A stretch of 64,000 nt of DNA from Kibdelosporangium persicum (GTDB lineage: Bacteria > Actinomycetota > Actinomycetes > Mycobacteriales > Pseudonocardiaceae), in NCBI RefSeq assembly GCF_013280595.1, contig NZ_JAAATY010000006.1, positions 124,001 through 188,000 of the forward strand. The letters are read 5' to 3'. The notes below the pieces were generated by a model, which saw only the letters and a program-made list of their open reading frames with translations, did not search any database and had not been told where the DNA came from. This document shows positions 8,476 to 17,583 of the stretch, piece by piece; position 1 is the stretch's first letter; the number at the start of each line of letters is the position of its first letter. A program made the position numbers and the translations under genes.

Positions 8476-8545
8476 GCCCGAACCTGTCGCCCGCACAACG
8501 TAGTGTCCTGACGGGAAGGATCGTCGCGGCGACGGAGGACCCGAC

Positions 8546-9343
8546 ATGCCGGAGCGCGGCGAGCCAGCACAGCCAGGCATGGTGCCCGGGGTCGTTCGGA
8601 CCGCGGGCACCATGTTCGCTGCGCTGTACGGTGAGTTGGTGCCGCACGCGTGGCTGGGCGCTGAGCCGGTGAACGACGCGTATTCGTTGTTCCATCGGCG
8701 GTCGCAGGCCATGGGCTGGCTGGATGTGTTGTGGGGGATGAACGACGCCGGATGGCATCATCGCCTCGCGGGCCTGGATTCGGGGCTGGTCTCGTGGTTC
8801 CAGGTCGAGGCCAACGCGGTGGCCGCTGATCGGCCGCTGCCTGTCCAGCCGTTCCTGCGGTGCGCCGTGGACGCGACAGCCCGTGCCGGCACGGTGAATC
8901 TCTCGGCGGTGCAGGTCCTGCTGCCGGTTCAGGGCCTCGACGCGTCGTCTCGTCCGGCGTACGCGAGGGTGCCGTCGTTGGCAACGGCCCAGTGGTTCGC
9001 TGAACGAGACGCGGAATCCGCGGTGCCGGTCCAGGTGAGTGCGAACAGCGGTCAGGACCCGTCGGTCCCCGCGGTCGCGGAGCACCTGATGGACCTGCTT
9101 GGGCGGCAGGACGTGTTCGTGTGCGAGTCCTTCGGCGTCGCCGGTGAGGCGTTGGCGCCGCCGTTCGACGACGGTTTCTGGAACGGCCCACCGGCGCACG
9201 GCGTGGTGCTGCGCGGCGAGCTGGCCGAGTGGTCGTGTGACGCGATCGGCTGGCTGGCCGAAGTCGTGGCCGACTCCGCGTCGCAGCTCGGTGTCCGTTC
9301 CCCGCTGCTGGTCACCGTGACCCGGGCGCGCCCCATGAGCTGA
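8546..9343 (+). CDS. Hypothetical protein, 265 residues
   Basis: I do not recognise this protein. It has no signal peptide, no membrane segment and no clear motif. It begins MPERGEPAQPG, has a Trp-rich middle (MGWLDVLWGMNDAGWHHRL) and a C-terminal part (GRQDVFVCESFGVAGEALAPPFDDGFWNGPP, then ESW-like ELAEWSCDAIGWLAEVVADSASQ). The frame is long, has normal actinobacterial codon use and starts at an ATG 14 bases after CGGAGGAC, so it is probably real. It is about 70 bases downstream of the Ddn-like gene and may be cotranscribed. Confidence 0.6.
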   Translation: MPERGEPAQPGMVPGVVRTAGTMFAALYGELVPHAWLGAEPVNDAYSLFHRRSQAMGWLDVLWGMNDAGWHHRLAGLDSGLVSWFQVEANAVAADRPLPVQPFLRCAVDATARAGTVNLSAVQVLLPVQGLDASSRPAYARVPSLATAQWFAERDAESAVPVQVSANSGQDPSVPAVAEHLMDLLGRQDVFVCESFGVAGEALAPPFDDGFWNGPPAHGVVLRGELAEWSCDAIGWLAEVVADSASQLGVRSPLLVTVTRARPMS

Positions 9344-9576
9344 TCGGTGTCACTCGACCGTGGTTCACGGTGGCATGCCAGGGTGGCGCGTGGCCATCAG
9401 GTTCCCGGGTTCTGTCGTTGTCCCGATCTGGTCGTGGTGCCCGCCTCGGCGATCGGCGACGAACTCGTCACAGCGGCCGACGTGAGTCGTCGCCGAGATC
9501 GTGTCGACCGGGACCAGGCGACTGGACTACCTGGTCAAACGCCATGACCATCGACCTATTTGCGTTGCTCGGCTGA
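9344..9576. other. Intergenic region without supported gene
   Basis: This 233-base gap separates the convergent hypothetical gene and LLM oxidoreductase gene. A 66-codon frame from 9347 has Arg-rich, low-complexity protein character and no ribosome site. I see no perfect terminator hairpin. Confidence 0.5.
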
Positions 9577-10557
9577 TCAGGCGGTGAGCTGGGGGATGAC
9601 CTTCTCGCCGAACAACCGGATGGCGGCGAGCACCTCGTCGCGGGGCAACCCGCCGATGTCGATCAGCACCAGGTGCGCGTCCAGCCCGAGCAGCTTCTGC
9701 TGGGCGTTGAGCCGGTCGGCGACCTCGCTGGGGTCGCCGCAGATCGCGGCGCCTTCCATCAGCCGGTCGATGTCGACGGTGCTGCCGTCTCCGCGCCACG
9801 GGCTGGCGAACGACGCGTACGCCTCCAGGTACGGCCGCCACCGTTCCCGTGCGCCGGTTTCGGCGACGAACACGTGGCTGGGCAGGGCGACGCGGCCGCG
9901 GATGTCACGGCGGTAGTCGGCCACGACGTCCACGTAGACGCTGGGGTCGCGCAGGGTGCTGGGCAGCATGAGGGGCAGTTCCAGTTCGGCGGCGAAGTCC
10001 GCGGACGCCGCCGAGCCGCTGCCGACCCACAGGGTGGGGTGGGGTTTCTGGATCGGGCGCGGGGTGGTGGTGACGTTCTCCAGCGGGCTGCGGAACGTGC
10101 CGCGCCAGGTGACGTTCTGCTCCTGCAGCAGTTTCAGCAGCAGCCGCAGGTACTCGTGGAAGCGGGGCCGCAGGTCGGCGGCGGAGATGCCGAACGCGTC
10201 GTCGGTTTCCTTGGACACGCCGCGGGCCACGATCAGTTCGGCCCGGCCGTCGGACAGCACGTCGAGGGTGGCGAGTTCTTCCGCGACGCGCACGGGGTCG
10301 TGGTGGGCCAGCAGGGTGACGCCGGTGGACAGGCGCAGTGTGCTGGTGCGGGCCGCGATCGTGGCGAGCAGGAGTTCCGGTGCGGAGATGATGTAGCGGG
10401 TGAAGTGGTGTTCGCCGATGGCCACGCCGGTGAACCCGGCTTCCTCGGCGACGACGGCCTGGTCGACCATGGCGCGGATGCGGTCCGGCTCGGAGGGTGC
10501 CTGCCCGGTGCGTGGATCCGGCAGGTGGTCGCCGAGGATCAGCAGGTAGACATCCAC
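9577..10557 (-). CDS. LLM-class flavin-dependent oxidoreductase
   Basis: A 326-residue luciferase-like monooxygenase with a TIM-barrel pattern: MDVYLLILGD at the first strand, GVAIGEHHF in the flavin-binding region, LRLSTGVTLLAHHDPVRVAEELATLDVLSDGRAELIVARG, and VGSGSAASADFAAELELPLML. Members oxidise organic substrates with reduced FMN or F420. The ATG sits after GGATCTTTCC on the minus strand. The gene stands alone: the GH92 gene upstream on the same strand is separated by the strong terminator at 10570-10604. Substrate unknown. Confidence 0.85.
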   Translation of the reverse strand: MDVYLLILGDHLPDPRTGQAPSEPDRIRAMVDQAVVAEEAGFTGVAIGEHHFTRYIISAPELLLATIAARTSTLRLSTGVTLLAHHDPVRVAEELATLDVLSDGRAELIVARGVSKETDDAFGISAADLRPRFHEYLRLLLKLLQEQNVTWRGTFRSPLENVTTTPRPIQKPHPTLWVGSGSAASADFAAELELPLMLPSTLRDPSVYVDVVADYRRDIRGRVALPSHVFVAETGARERWRPYLEAYASFASPWRGDGSTVDIDRLMEGAAICGDPSEVADRLNAQQKLLGLDAHLVLIDIGGLPRDEVLAAIRLFGEKVIPQLTA

Positions 10558-10569
10558 GGAAAGATCCTA

Positions 10570-10604
10570 CCTGTGGGTGGGCCGGGTTCCGGCCCACCCA
10601 CAGG
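10570..10604 (-). terminator. Strong 16-bp hairpin terminator of the GH92 gene
   Basis: CCTGTGGGTGGGCCGG (10570-10585) pairs perfectly with CCGGCCCACCCACAGG (10589-10604) across a three-base loop. It begins eight bases past the stop of the GH92 gene, reading on the minus strand, and insulates the downstream LLM oxidoreductase gene. No T-run follows. Confidence 0.75.
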
Positions 10605-10611
10605 GGCTTGG

Positions 10612-13600
10612 TCAGATCTGTCCGCAGTGGCCCGTGCGCGGGCCGGTGACGGTGTTGGCCAGTCCGTTGTCGGCCGGTGGCGGGTTGTTGCCGGTGCAGG
10701 ACAGTGGTCCGGCGACGGTGGAGGAGCCGACGACCGGTCCGGCGTTGCCGGCCAGGGACACCGGGCCGCCGACGGCGGCGGCGCCGAGGGTGACCTCGCC
10801 CCGGGTCTGGGTGATCGTCGCCGGGCCGCTGACCTTGGTGCCGATCAGGGCGACGGCGCCTGCCTGGGTGGCGGTGAGTGGGCCGTTGACGGTGCCGCCG
10901 AAGGCGTAGAGCGAGCCGCCCGCGTCGATCTGCACCGGTCCGTTGACTGTCGCGTCCTGCAAGCAGACGACACCGGTGACGCGCAGCGGGCCGTTGTGCG
11001 TGCCGGTGATCGTCTGCGCGCATAACGGGGTGGGTTTGGCCAGGAACTCCAGTTCGGCCACGGTGGCCGGGCCGCTGAACTCCAGCCGGTAGTGGGTGTA
11101 GCGGCTGGGTTTGGCCAGTTTGAACGGCTTGGTCTGCTGGCGCCAGGTGAAGCTCTGGTCGGCGCGGGAGTCCACCACGGCCCAGTGGCGGCCGTCGAAG
11201 GAGCCTTTGAGCACCCAGTCACGCGGGTCCGCGCCCGCTGTCTTGCCTGAGGTGACGGTGTAGTACTCGACGACGTCGTGCGGTCGTGGCGGTGTGAAGT
11301 CGACCGTGGTCACCGGCGCCTCGGTCTGCGAGGTGTTGTCGAACAACGCCCCGGTCAGGTTCGAGGTGTCGCGCAGGGGCTTGGCCACTTCGTTGCCGGT
11401 GGTCAGCGACGGCGGCGCCGCGTCGGCGCCCGTGCCCCACGCCGAGGGCTTCGGGCCCATGTCGAAGTCCAGGGTCGCGCCGCCGGCGAGCATGTCGTGG
11501 GTCAGGAAGGTCTTGTCGTGGGGCTTGCCGTTGACCTTCAGGCCCTGGACGTAGATGTTCTGCTTGGTGTTCTTCGGCGCGTTGATCACCAGCTTGCGGC
11601 CGTTCTCCAGGTTCACCGTGGCCTTGGTGAACAGCGGCGAGCCGATGGCGTACGTCGGCGCGCCCATCTGCAGCGGGTAGAACCCGAGCGCGCTGAACAG
11701 CCACCACGCGGACATCTCGCCGTTGTCCTCGTCACCGGGGTAGCCCTGGCCGATCTCGCTGCCGATGTAGAGGCGGCTGGTGACGTCGCGGACCTTCTCC
11801 TGGGTTTTGGACGGCTGGCCGGTGTAGTTGTACATGTACGGGATGTGGTGCGACGGCTGGTTGCTGTGGCCGTACTGGCCCATGCGCACGTCGCGCGCCT
11901 CGAGCATCTCGTGGATGGTGCCGCCGTAGGAGCCGGGGAACCGGGCGGTCTCCGGTTCGGTGAAGAACCGGTCGAGTTTGGCGGCGAGTTTGTCGCGGCC
12001 GCCGTAGAGGTTGGCCAGGCCCTGGCCGTCGTGCGGGACGGTGAAGGCCATGTTCCAGCCGTTGGTCTCGGTGTAGTCGTGGCCCCATTCGCGCGGGTCG
12101 TAGGTCTGCGGGGTGGTACGCCACGTGCCGTCCTCGGTCTTGCCCTGGAAGAACCCGATCGACGGGTCGAACATGGTGACGTAGTTCTGGGCGCGGTTGC
12201 GGAAGTATTCGGCGTTCTCCCGGTACTCCTGCCTGCGCGGGTCGTCCGGCGCCGCCTTGTCGGCCAGGGCCTGGGCCATCGTGGCGATGCCGAAGTCGTT
12301 GACGTAGCCCTCCAGTGCCCACGACATGCCTTCGCCGGTGGACGTCGGGGTGTAGCCGAGGAAGATCGACTTGTCGATGCCCTTGCGGCCCACGCTCTGG
12401 TTGGGCGGGGTCACGGTGGCGTTGCGGATCGCCGCGTCGTAGGCGCCCTGGACGTCGAAGTTGGTGACGCCCTTGAGGTAGGCGTCGGCGAAGGAGACGT
12501 CCGAGCTGGTGCCGGTCATCAGGTTGGCGTACCCGGGGGAGGACCAGCGGGAGATCCAGCCGCCGTCGCGGTACTGCTGGACGAACCCGTCGACCATCTC
12601 GCCGGCCTGGGTGGGGGTCAGCAGGGTGTAGGCGGGCCAGGTGGTGCGGTAGGTGTCCCAGAACCCGTTGTTGACGTAGACCTTGCCTTCGACGATCTTG
12701 GCGCCGGTCTTCGTCGGGGTGTTCTCGCCGGCCAGGGGCACGAACGGGCTGGCGTACTTGTACACCGGTGCCTGCGGGGTGCCGGTGTTCTCGAACCCGG
12801 AGTTGGGGTAGAGGAACAGCCGGTACAGGTTGGAGTACAGCGTGATCAGCTGGTCCTCGCTGGCGCCCTCGACGGTGATGATCTTCAGTTTGTCCTCCCA
12901 CGCCTGCTGGGCGCGGTCACGGACGGTCTCCAGGGTGTCGGCCGGGGCGATCTCCTGCTCCAGGTTGCGGCGTGCCTGCTCCACGCTCAGCAGCGAGGTC
13001 GCGATGCGCATGGTCACGGTCTTGTCCGCGCCCGGATCGAACTTCAGGTAACCGGTGACGTCCGGCAGTTTCCCGCCCGCGGTGACCGGATCGTCGAACG
13101 TGGCGTGGACGAACAACCGGGTCGCGCCCGCGGAGGAGTTGCTGCGCACGTCCGAGAAGCCGGTGAGCGTGCGGCCGGCCGGGTCGAGAGTCAGGCCACC
13201 GGCGTTGGAGACGTTGTCGAACACCAGGTTGGCCGAGCCGGGGAACCCGAACCGGAAGATCGCCGCGTGGTCGGTCGGCGCGATCTCGGTGCGCACGCCG
13301 TTGTCGAACGTGACGCTGTAGTAGTGCGCCTTGGCGATCTCGTTGGAGTGCCGGAACGGCAGCGCCCGCCCGGTGCGGGAGGCGTCCGGTGTGCCGTCCG
13401 CCGTGGACGGCATCACCTGGAAGGTCTGCCGGTCACCCATCCACGGGCTGGGTTCGTGACTGGCCGAGAACGCCTGCAGCGTGGGCAGGTTGTCGGCGTT
13501 GTTGGACCGGGCGTAGTCGTAGAGCCAGTCGGTGGACCCGGCGTTGGTCATCGGCGTCCAGAAGTTGAAGCCGTGCGGGACCGCCGTGGCGGGGAAGTTG

Positions 13601-14895
13601 TTGCCGCGGGAGAACGCGTTCGTGGCGTTCGTGCCGCGCGTGGTCAGCACGTAGTCCGACAGCTTGGCGTAGGTGCGTTCGGCCGGGGCGCCGGTGATGC
13701 GGATGTCGTCGACCCAGCCCTTGAACCCGGTCGGGCCGTCCGGCTTGTCGTAGGCGAGCAGGATCCGGTCGATCGTCTTGCCCGCGGCGACCGTGCCGAT
13801 CCGGGAGACGACGTTGTTCCACTGCTGGGTGTAGAGGGTGCGAGCCGCGGCCTGCCCGTGGGGCGTGAGCGGGTTGCCGCGCTGGTCGGTCGCGCCCAGG
13901 TCACTGAGGTAGGTGCCGTCGGTGAACGCGAGGTCGATCGCGGCGAACGTGCTCGGATAGTTCAGGTCCTCCAGCACGAACTCCGGAAACAGCAGGTACG
14001 ACAGCTGCGTCGTCGGGGTGACGACAACGTTGACGTCGAGCACCTTGTTGTACGAGTACGCCCGGCCCTTGGCGGTGTGGGTACCGACGTAACGCAGCGC
14101 CTTACGGCCGGTGAACCCGGCTTTGCGTTTCGCGGTGAACGCGCTGGCCGGGCCGTCGCCCACGGTAGTGGCCATGTTCTCGGCGACCACGATCCGCGCT
14201 TCAGCCTGCCGGGTGGTCGCCGAGAACTGCACCTCGGAGAGCTGCACGGCCGGGTCGCCGTTGTTGGCCGTGATCTCCAGCCGGTAGTAGCGGTACTCGG
14301 CGCCGCCGGTGAACTGGTACTCCTTGGTCTGGAACCGTTGGAGGAACGTCTGCCCCGCCTGGGTGTCCAGCGTGGTCCAGGTGTTGCCGTCGGCCGAGCC
14401 CCGCAGCCTCCAGTCGCGGGGGTCGCGGCCGGGGAAGTCGTTGGCCGAGGTCAGCGCGTAGCGGACCACGTGCACCGGGCCGGCGAACTCGAAGCCCACC
14501 CAGGCGGTCCGGCCTTGGGTCAGCCACTTGGTGCCCGGGTCCTCGTCGACGAGTTTCTCCTTGACCTCACCGGCGCCGGGGTTCTCACCGCTGGCGGTGA
14601 CCGCCACGACCTGGCTGGTGATGTCACCGACGATGCGGGTCGGGTCGTCCTCGTTGACCCCCGACACCTTCGGGTTGCCCGCCGGGTCGGTCTCGACCGT
14701 GCTGTCCCAGGTGGGCTGCGGCTCGCCGGACTCGAACGACGAGAAGAACTCCGTGGTGCCGCCCGGCTGGGCGGCCGCCGGTTCGGCCAGCATGGTGACC
14801 GACAGTGCCACGCCGAGGGCAGCGGCCGCCAGCCGTCTGATCGGTCTGGTCGGTCTGATCGGTGATCCTGGCCAGCCGGTCCGCCGGTGCCCCAT
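10612..14895 (-). CDS. Secreted GH92 alpha-mannosidase, multidomain
   Basis: A 1,427-residue exported enzyme. A signal peptide ends near residue 42 (MLAEPAAA-Q). A first F5/8-type (discoidin) carbohydrate-binding module spans about 75-235 (LVDEDPGTKWLTQG, RDPRDWRLRGSADG, YYRLEITANNG). The GH92 beta-sandwich and alpha/alpha-barrel follow, with the hallmark DNGEMSAWWLFSALGFYP and YAIGSPLF. A second F5/8-like module lies at about 1,200-1,290 (DPRDWVLKGSFDG). The last 135 residues are short repeats of the type VNGPxxI/VSGPATI, probably a beta-helix. GH92 enzymes are calcium-dependent exo-alpha-mannosidases acting on N-glycans or mannans. It has its own terminator at 10570-10604. Confidence 0.92.
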   Translation of the reverse strand: MGHRRTGWPGSPIRPTRPIRRLAAAALGVALSVTMLAEPAAAQPGGTTEFFSSFESGEPQPTWDSTVETDPAGNPKVSGVNEDDPTRIVGDITSQVVAVTASGENPGAGEVKEKLVDEDPGTKWLTQGRTAWVGFEFAGPVHVVRYALTSANDFPGRDPRDWRLRGSADGNTWTTLDTQAGQTFLQRFQTKEYQFTGGAEYRYYRLEITANNGDPAVQLSEVQFSATTRQAEARIVVAENMATTVGDGPASAFTAKRKAGFTGRKALRYVGTHTAKGRAYSYNKVLDVNVVVTPTTQLSYLLFPEFVLEDLNYPSTFAAIDLAFTDGTYLSDLGATDQRGNPLTPHGQAAARTLYTQQWNNVVSRIGTVAAGKTIDRILLAYDKPDGPTGFKGWVDDIRITGAPAERTYAKLSDYVLTTRGTNATNAFSRGNNFPATAVPHGFNFWTPMTNAGSTDWLYDYARSNNADNLPTLQAFSASHEPSPWMGDRQTFQVMPSTADGTPDASRTGRALPFRHSNEIAKAHYYSVTFDNGVRTEIAPTDHAAIFRFGFPGSANLVFDNVSNAGGLTLDPAGRTLTGFSDVRSNSSAGATRLFVHATFDDPVTAGGKLPDVTGYLKFDPGADKTVTMRIATSLLSVEQARRNLEQEIAPADTLETVRDRAQQAWEDKLKIITVEGASEDQLITLYSNLYRLFLYPNSGFENTGTPQAPVYKYASPFVPLAGENTPTKTGAKIVEGKVYVNNGFWDTYRTTWPAYTLLTPTQAGEMVDGFVQQYRDGGWISRWSSPGYANLMTGTSSDVSFADAYLKGVTNFDVQGAYDAAIRNATVTPPNQSVGRKGIDKSIFLGYTPTSTGEGMSWALEGYVNDFGIATMAQALADKAAPDDPRRQEYRENAEYFRNRAQNYVTMFDPSIGFFQGKTEDGTWRTTPQTYDPREWGHDYTETNGWNMAFTVPHDGQGLANLYGGRDKLAAKLDRFFTEPETARFPGSYGGTIHEMLEARDVRMGQYGHSNQPSHHIPYMYNYTGQPSKTQEKVRDVTSRLYIGSEIGQGYPGDEDNGEMSAWWLFSALGFYPLQMGAPTYAIGSPLFTKATVNLENGRKLVINAPKNTKQNIYVQGLKVNGKPHDKTFLTHDMLAGGATLDFDMGPKPSAWGTGADAAPPSLTTGNEVAKPLRDTSNLTGALFDNTSQTEAPVTTVDFTPPRPHDVVEYYTVTSGKTAGADPRDWVLKGSFDGRHWAVVDSRADQSFTWRQQTKPFKLAKPSRYTHYRLEFSGPATVAELEFLAKPTPLCAQTITGTHNGPLRVTGVVCLQDATVNGPVQIDAGGSLYAFGGTVNGPLTATQAGAVALIGTKVSGPATITQTRGEVTLGAAAVGGPVSLAGNAGPVVGSSTVAGPLSCTGNNPPPADNGLANTVTGPRTGHCGQI

Positions 14896-15078
14896 GAGCT
14901 TGCCTCCGCGTCGAGGACAGGTGAGGAAACTACGGCCCCGCCATGGGCCGCGCCACAGGACAACCCAGCGCTGACATCGATGTCAAGAATTAGCCGGGGA
15001 CCTGTCCGCAATCTCGACAGCCGCTGCGCCACCTGGCCTACGACGACCGGCGGGCCCCGCTCCTGGGACGATAGGCCG

Positions 15079-15729
15079 ATGACCAGGCCGTCAACCGCCG
15101 CGTTCGTCCGCGCTCACACCCGCCTGGGTGTCGCCCCGCATGTCCCGGAGATCCAGCTGCACCTGGCCCAGGACGCGTTCGACCTGTGGGAGCGGGTGGA
15201 GGGCGAAGTCGGGCGGAAAGGCCTCGCGCCGCCGTTCTGGGCGTTCGCGTGGGCAGGCGGCCAGGCCCTGGCCCGTTACGTGCTGGACAACCCCGGGATC
15301 GTGGCCGGCCGCAGCGTGCTCGACGTGGCCGCCGGATGCGGGGTCGTGGCGCTGGCCGCGGCGAAGGCGGGCGCCCAGCGGGTCGTGGCCAACGAGATCG
15401 ACCAGTTCGCCATCGACGCCATCGTGCTCAACGCCCAGGCCAACGACGTGACCGTGCAGACCCAGTTCGGCGACATGGTCGACGGCGACGCCGAAGGCTT
15501 CGACGTCGTGCTGGCCGGGGACATCTTCTACGACACGGCCGTGACGTCCCGGATGATGCCGTTCATCCGCCGCCTGCAAGCTCGCGGCGTCACCGTGCTC
15601 GTCGGCGACCCCGGCCGCAAGCACCTGCCCCGCGAGCAGTTCACCCGCGTCGCGCAGTACGAGGTGCCCGTGCCCCGGGCCCTGGAGGACGCCGAGATCA
15701 AGACCACCACCGTGTGGCGGCCGCTCTAG
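15079..15729 (+). CDS. SAM methyltransferase, METTL20/ETFB-lysine type
   Basis: A 216-residue class I SAM methyltransferase. Motif I is VLDVAAGCGVVALAAAKAGA, the next acidic strand VVANEID, and motif IV is FDVVLAGDIFYD, which resembles the D-x-FYD motif of METTL20/ETFB lysine methyltransferases. The N-terminal FVRAHTRLG and LAPPFWAFAWAGGQALARY also suit that group, so a protein-lysine target such as electron-transfer flavoprotein beta is plausible. Start at the ATG giving MTRPSTAAF. Its last four bases overlap the convergent recombinase gene. Confidence 0.8.
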   Translation: MTRPSTAAFVRAHTRLGVAPHVPEIQLHLAQDAFDLWERVEGEVGRKGLAPPFWAFAWAGGQALARYVLDNPGIVAGRSVLDVAAGCGVVALAAAKAGAQRVVANEIDQFAIDAIVLNAQANDVTVQTQFGDMVDGDAEGFDVVLAGDIFYDTAVTSRMMPFIRRLQARGVTVLVGDPGRKHLPREQFTRVAQYEVPVPRALEDAEIKTTTVWRPL

Positions 15730-16832
15730 TCCTCCCGCTGGTGGCGGCTGATCATCGAGGCCAGCGTGTACACCGGCGACGAGTCGAGCTTGTGGCGCGC
15801 CGCGTCGTACCCGCGGGTGATGCGGATGTCGTTGTGGGACAACAAGTCCTGCACCTTCTCGATCGGCACGCCGTTGGCCAGCAGGGTCGTGGCCACGGTC
15901 CGCCGTGAGGTGTGCGGGGTGATGCTGTCGGCCGCGGCCAGCCCGGCCTGCTTGGCGTACCGGCGCAACGCCAGCCACACGTCCCGCTGCGTCAACGGCC
16001 GCCCGCCCGGCTTGCCCGGATCACGCGGATGCGGTGTCGTCACCAGCAACGGCCCCGACAACTCGCCTTCCCGCTGCGACCGCACGGCCAGGTAGGCGTC
16101 CAACGCGGCCAGCACCGGCGGCGCGAGCGGCACGTAGTCGCGGGTCTGGCCCTTCTTGGTGTACCAGAGGATCCGGTGCCCCCGGTCGACCGCGAGATCG
16201 TCGATCCGCGCGGTGGTCACGCCCGAGACCCGCAACCCGGTGTGGAACATCAGCGACAGCATCGCCGCGTCGCGGTGCGCGGCCTCACTGCCGATCCGCT
16301 GCGCCCGCCGCGTCACATGCTCCAGCAGCGCCGCGGTCTCCGCCTCGGCCAACGCCGGGAACGGCGACTGCCGCTCCACCTTGGGCCGTTTCACCGCTGC
16401 CACCGGGTTGCGGTCCGCCACGTCGTTGTCCTGAAGGTACTGGTACCAGCTGGAAATCGCCGCCAGCCGACGCGCCACAGTGGACGACGACGCCTTCTTG
16501 GGCGTCCCGTCCTTGCCTGCCACGGTGATCGTGGCCTTCCACGCGTCCACATCGGCGCGGCGCGCGGCCAGCGGATCCAGCCCGGTGCGCTCGCACCACT
16601 GCAGCCACGCCGCCAGATCCGCGAAGTACGCCCGGCGGGTGTGCTCGGTCTTGTCCGCCTCCAACCACAACACCGTCAGCGCCCTGATGCCGTACCGGTC
16701 GCCCGGACCACCCGGCGGCAACGCCGGCAACAACTCCACCGCCTCGGCCAGTACCGCCCGCAACGCACCCGGCCCCGCGGACGCGGCCGGTTCCACCAGC
16801 TTGGGCACGGGACGGATCAGTTCGCCGGACAC
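15726..16832 (-). CDS. Tyrosine recombinase/integrase (XerC/D-like), orphan
   Basis: A 368-residue tyrosine recombinase. An N-terminal SAM-like core-binding domain (TEHTRRAYFADLAAWLQWCERTG) is followed by the catalytic domain: Arg in HTGLRVSG, Lys in YTKKGQTRDYVPL, HTSRR, LLSHNDIRITRGYD with the nucleophilic Tyr. All catalytic residues are present. I start at GTG 16832, with AGGA eight bases upstream; a TTG six bases earlier is too close to that site. No excisionase, repeat array, att-like duplication, tRNA or phage gene is nearby, so its substrate is unknown; it may be a chromosomal Xer-like protein rather than a mobile-element integrase. Confidence 0.85.
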   Translation of the reverse strand: MSGELIRPVPKLVEPAASAGPGALRAVLAEAVELLPALPPGGPGDRYGIRALTVLWLEADKTEHTRRAYFADLAAWLQWCERTGLDPLAARRADVDAWKATITVAGKDGTPKKASSSTVARRLAAISSWYQYLQDNDVADRNPVAAVKRPKVERQSPFPALAEAETAALLEHVTRRAQRIGSEAAHRDAAMLSLMFHTGLRVSGVTTARIDDLAVDRGHRILWYTKKGQTRDYVPLAPPVLAALDAYLAVRSQREGELSGPLLVTTPHPRDPGKPGGRPLTQRDVWLALRRYAKQAGLAAADSITPHTSRRTVATTLLANGVPIEKVQDLLSHNDIRITRGYDAARHKLDSSPVYTLASMISRHQRED

Positions 16833-16864
16833 GACCAAGATCCTAAGCCGTCATCCGGCCAAGA

Positions 16865-17443
16865 TCAGGGACGCAACCCCCGGGTCAGCAGCACCAGCAA
16901 CCGGTCAGGCAACCCCGGATCGTCCGGATCCTGCTCGCTGGCCAACGCGATCCCGTTCACCAGCTTCAACAGATCCAGCACGTCGACGTCCGCGCGCACC
17001 GCGCCCTCGGCCTTCGCCCGCGCCAGCAACTGACCGGCCGCGTCGTACACCATCGTGTGACAACTCTGCGCCAGCGCCGACCCGCCGGACCGCAACGCGC
17101 TCATCAGCGCACTGGCCAGCCCGCGGTAGGTGTTGGAATGCGTGACCACCCGCCGCAGGAACACCTGCAACGCCCGGCCCGCGTCCGGTTCGTCGAGCAG
17201 GTCGGTCGTGCGGGCGAGCATCTGCTCCATCTGCAGCCGGAACACCGCCTCGACCAGGTCAAGGCGAGTGGGGAAGTGCCGGTACAACGTGCCGGACCCG
17301 ACGCCCGCCCGTTTGGCGATGTCGTCCAGCGGCGCCTCGGTGCCGTGCTCGGCGAACGCCGCCATCGCGGCCTCCAGCAGCCGCTCGTAGTTGCGGCGTG
17401 CGTCGGCCCGCATCGGCCGGACAGGCCCGATCGTGTCCACCAT
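16865..17443 (-). CDS. TetR/AcrR-family repressor
   Basis: A 192-residue regulator with the usual HTH (YERLLEAAMAAFAEHGTEAPLDDIAKRAGVGSGTLYRHFPTRLDLVEAV) and a C-terminal helical domain of the SBP-type (LKLVNGIALASE). The ATG at 17443 is preceded by GAGG eight bases upstream; the GTG at 17452 sits on that site and is rejected. It is divergent from the FtsX-type permease gene at 17584 and probably controls it. The 140-base gap contains TGGGCCCA near 17497 and CATGGGGG/GCCCAT-like halves but no perfect long palindrome. Confidence 0.8.
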   Translation of the reverse strand: MVDTIGPVRPMRADARRNYERLLEAAMAAFAEHGTEAPLDDIAKRAGVGSGTLYRHFPTRLDLVEAVFRLQMEQMLARTTDLLDEPDAGRALQVFLRRVVTHSNTYRGLASALMSALRSGGSALAQSCHTMVYDAAGQLLARAKAEGAVRADVDVLDLLKLVNGIALASEQDPDDPGLPDRLLVLLTRGLRP

Positions 17444-17583
17444 CTCCAGCACCCCTCACCCGCGTGTCCCTCATATTCTGACTGCTGTGGGTAGAGCTGG
17501 GCCCACTGAACATGGGGGAGTTGCGCCCATCGCGGCAGGACCGGGCGGAGCAGTAGCGTCACTCCTCGACTGACGGGGGTGCC

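Noticed and set aside
9347-9547. 66-codon frame between the hypothetical gene and the LLM gene
   Set aside because: No ribosome site, Arg-rich composition and no recognisable protein character.
11278-14865. A 1,195-codon open frame antisense to the GH92 gene
   Set aside because: It is a GC-skewed shadow: Arg/Gly/Val-rich without motifs, while the opposite strand encodes a signal peptide and recognisable GH92 and F5/8 domains.
15726-16832. Tyrosine recombinase taken as evidence of an integrated element
   Set aside because: No excisionase, att duplication, tRNA, phage or conjugation gene is nearby and neighbouring genes look like ordinary chromosome.
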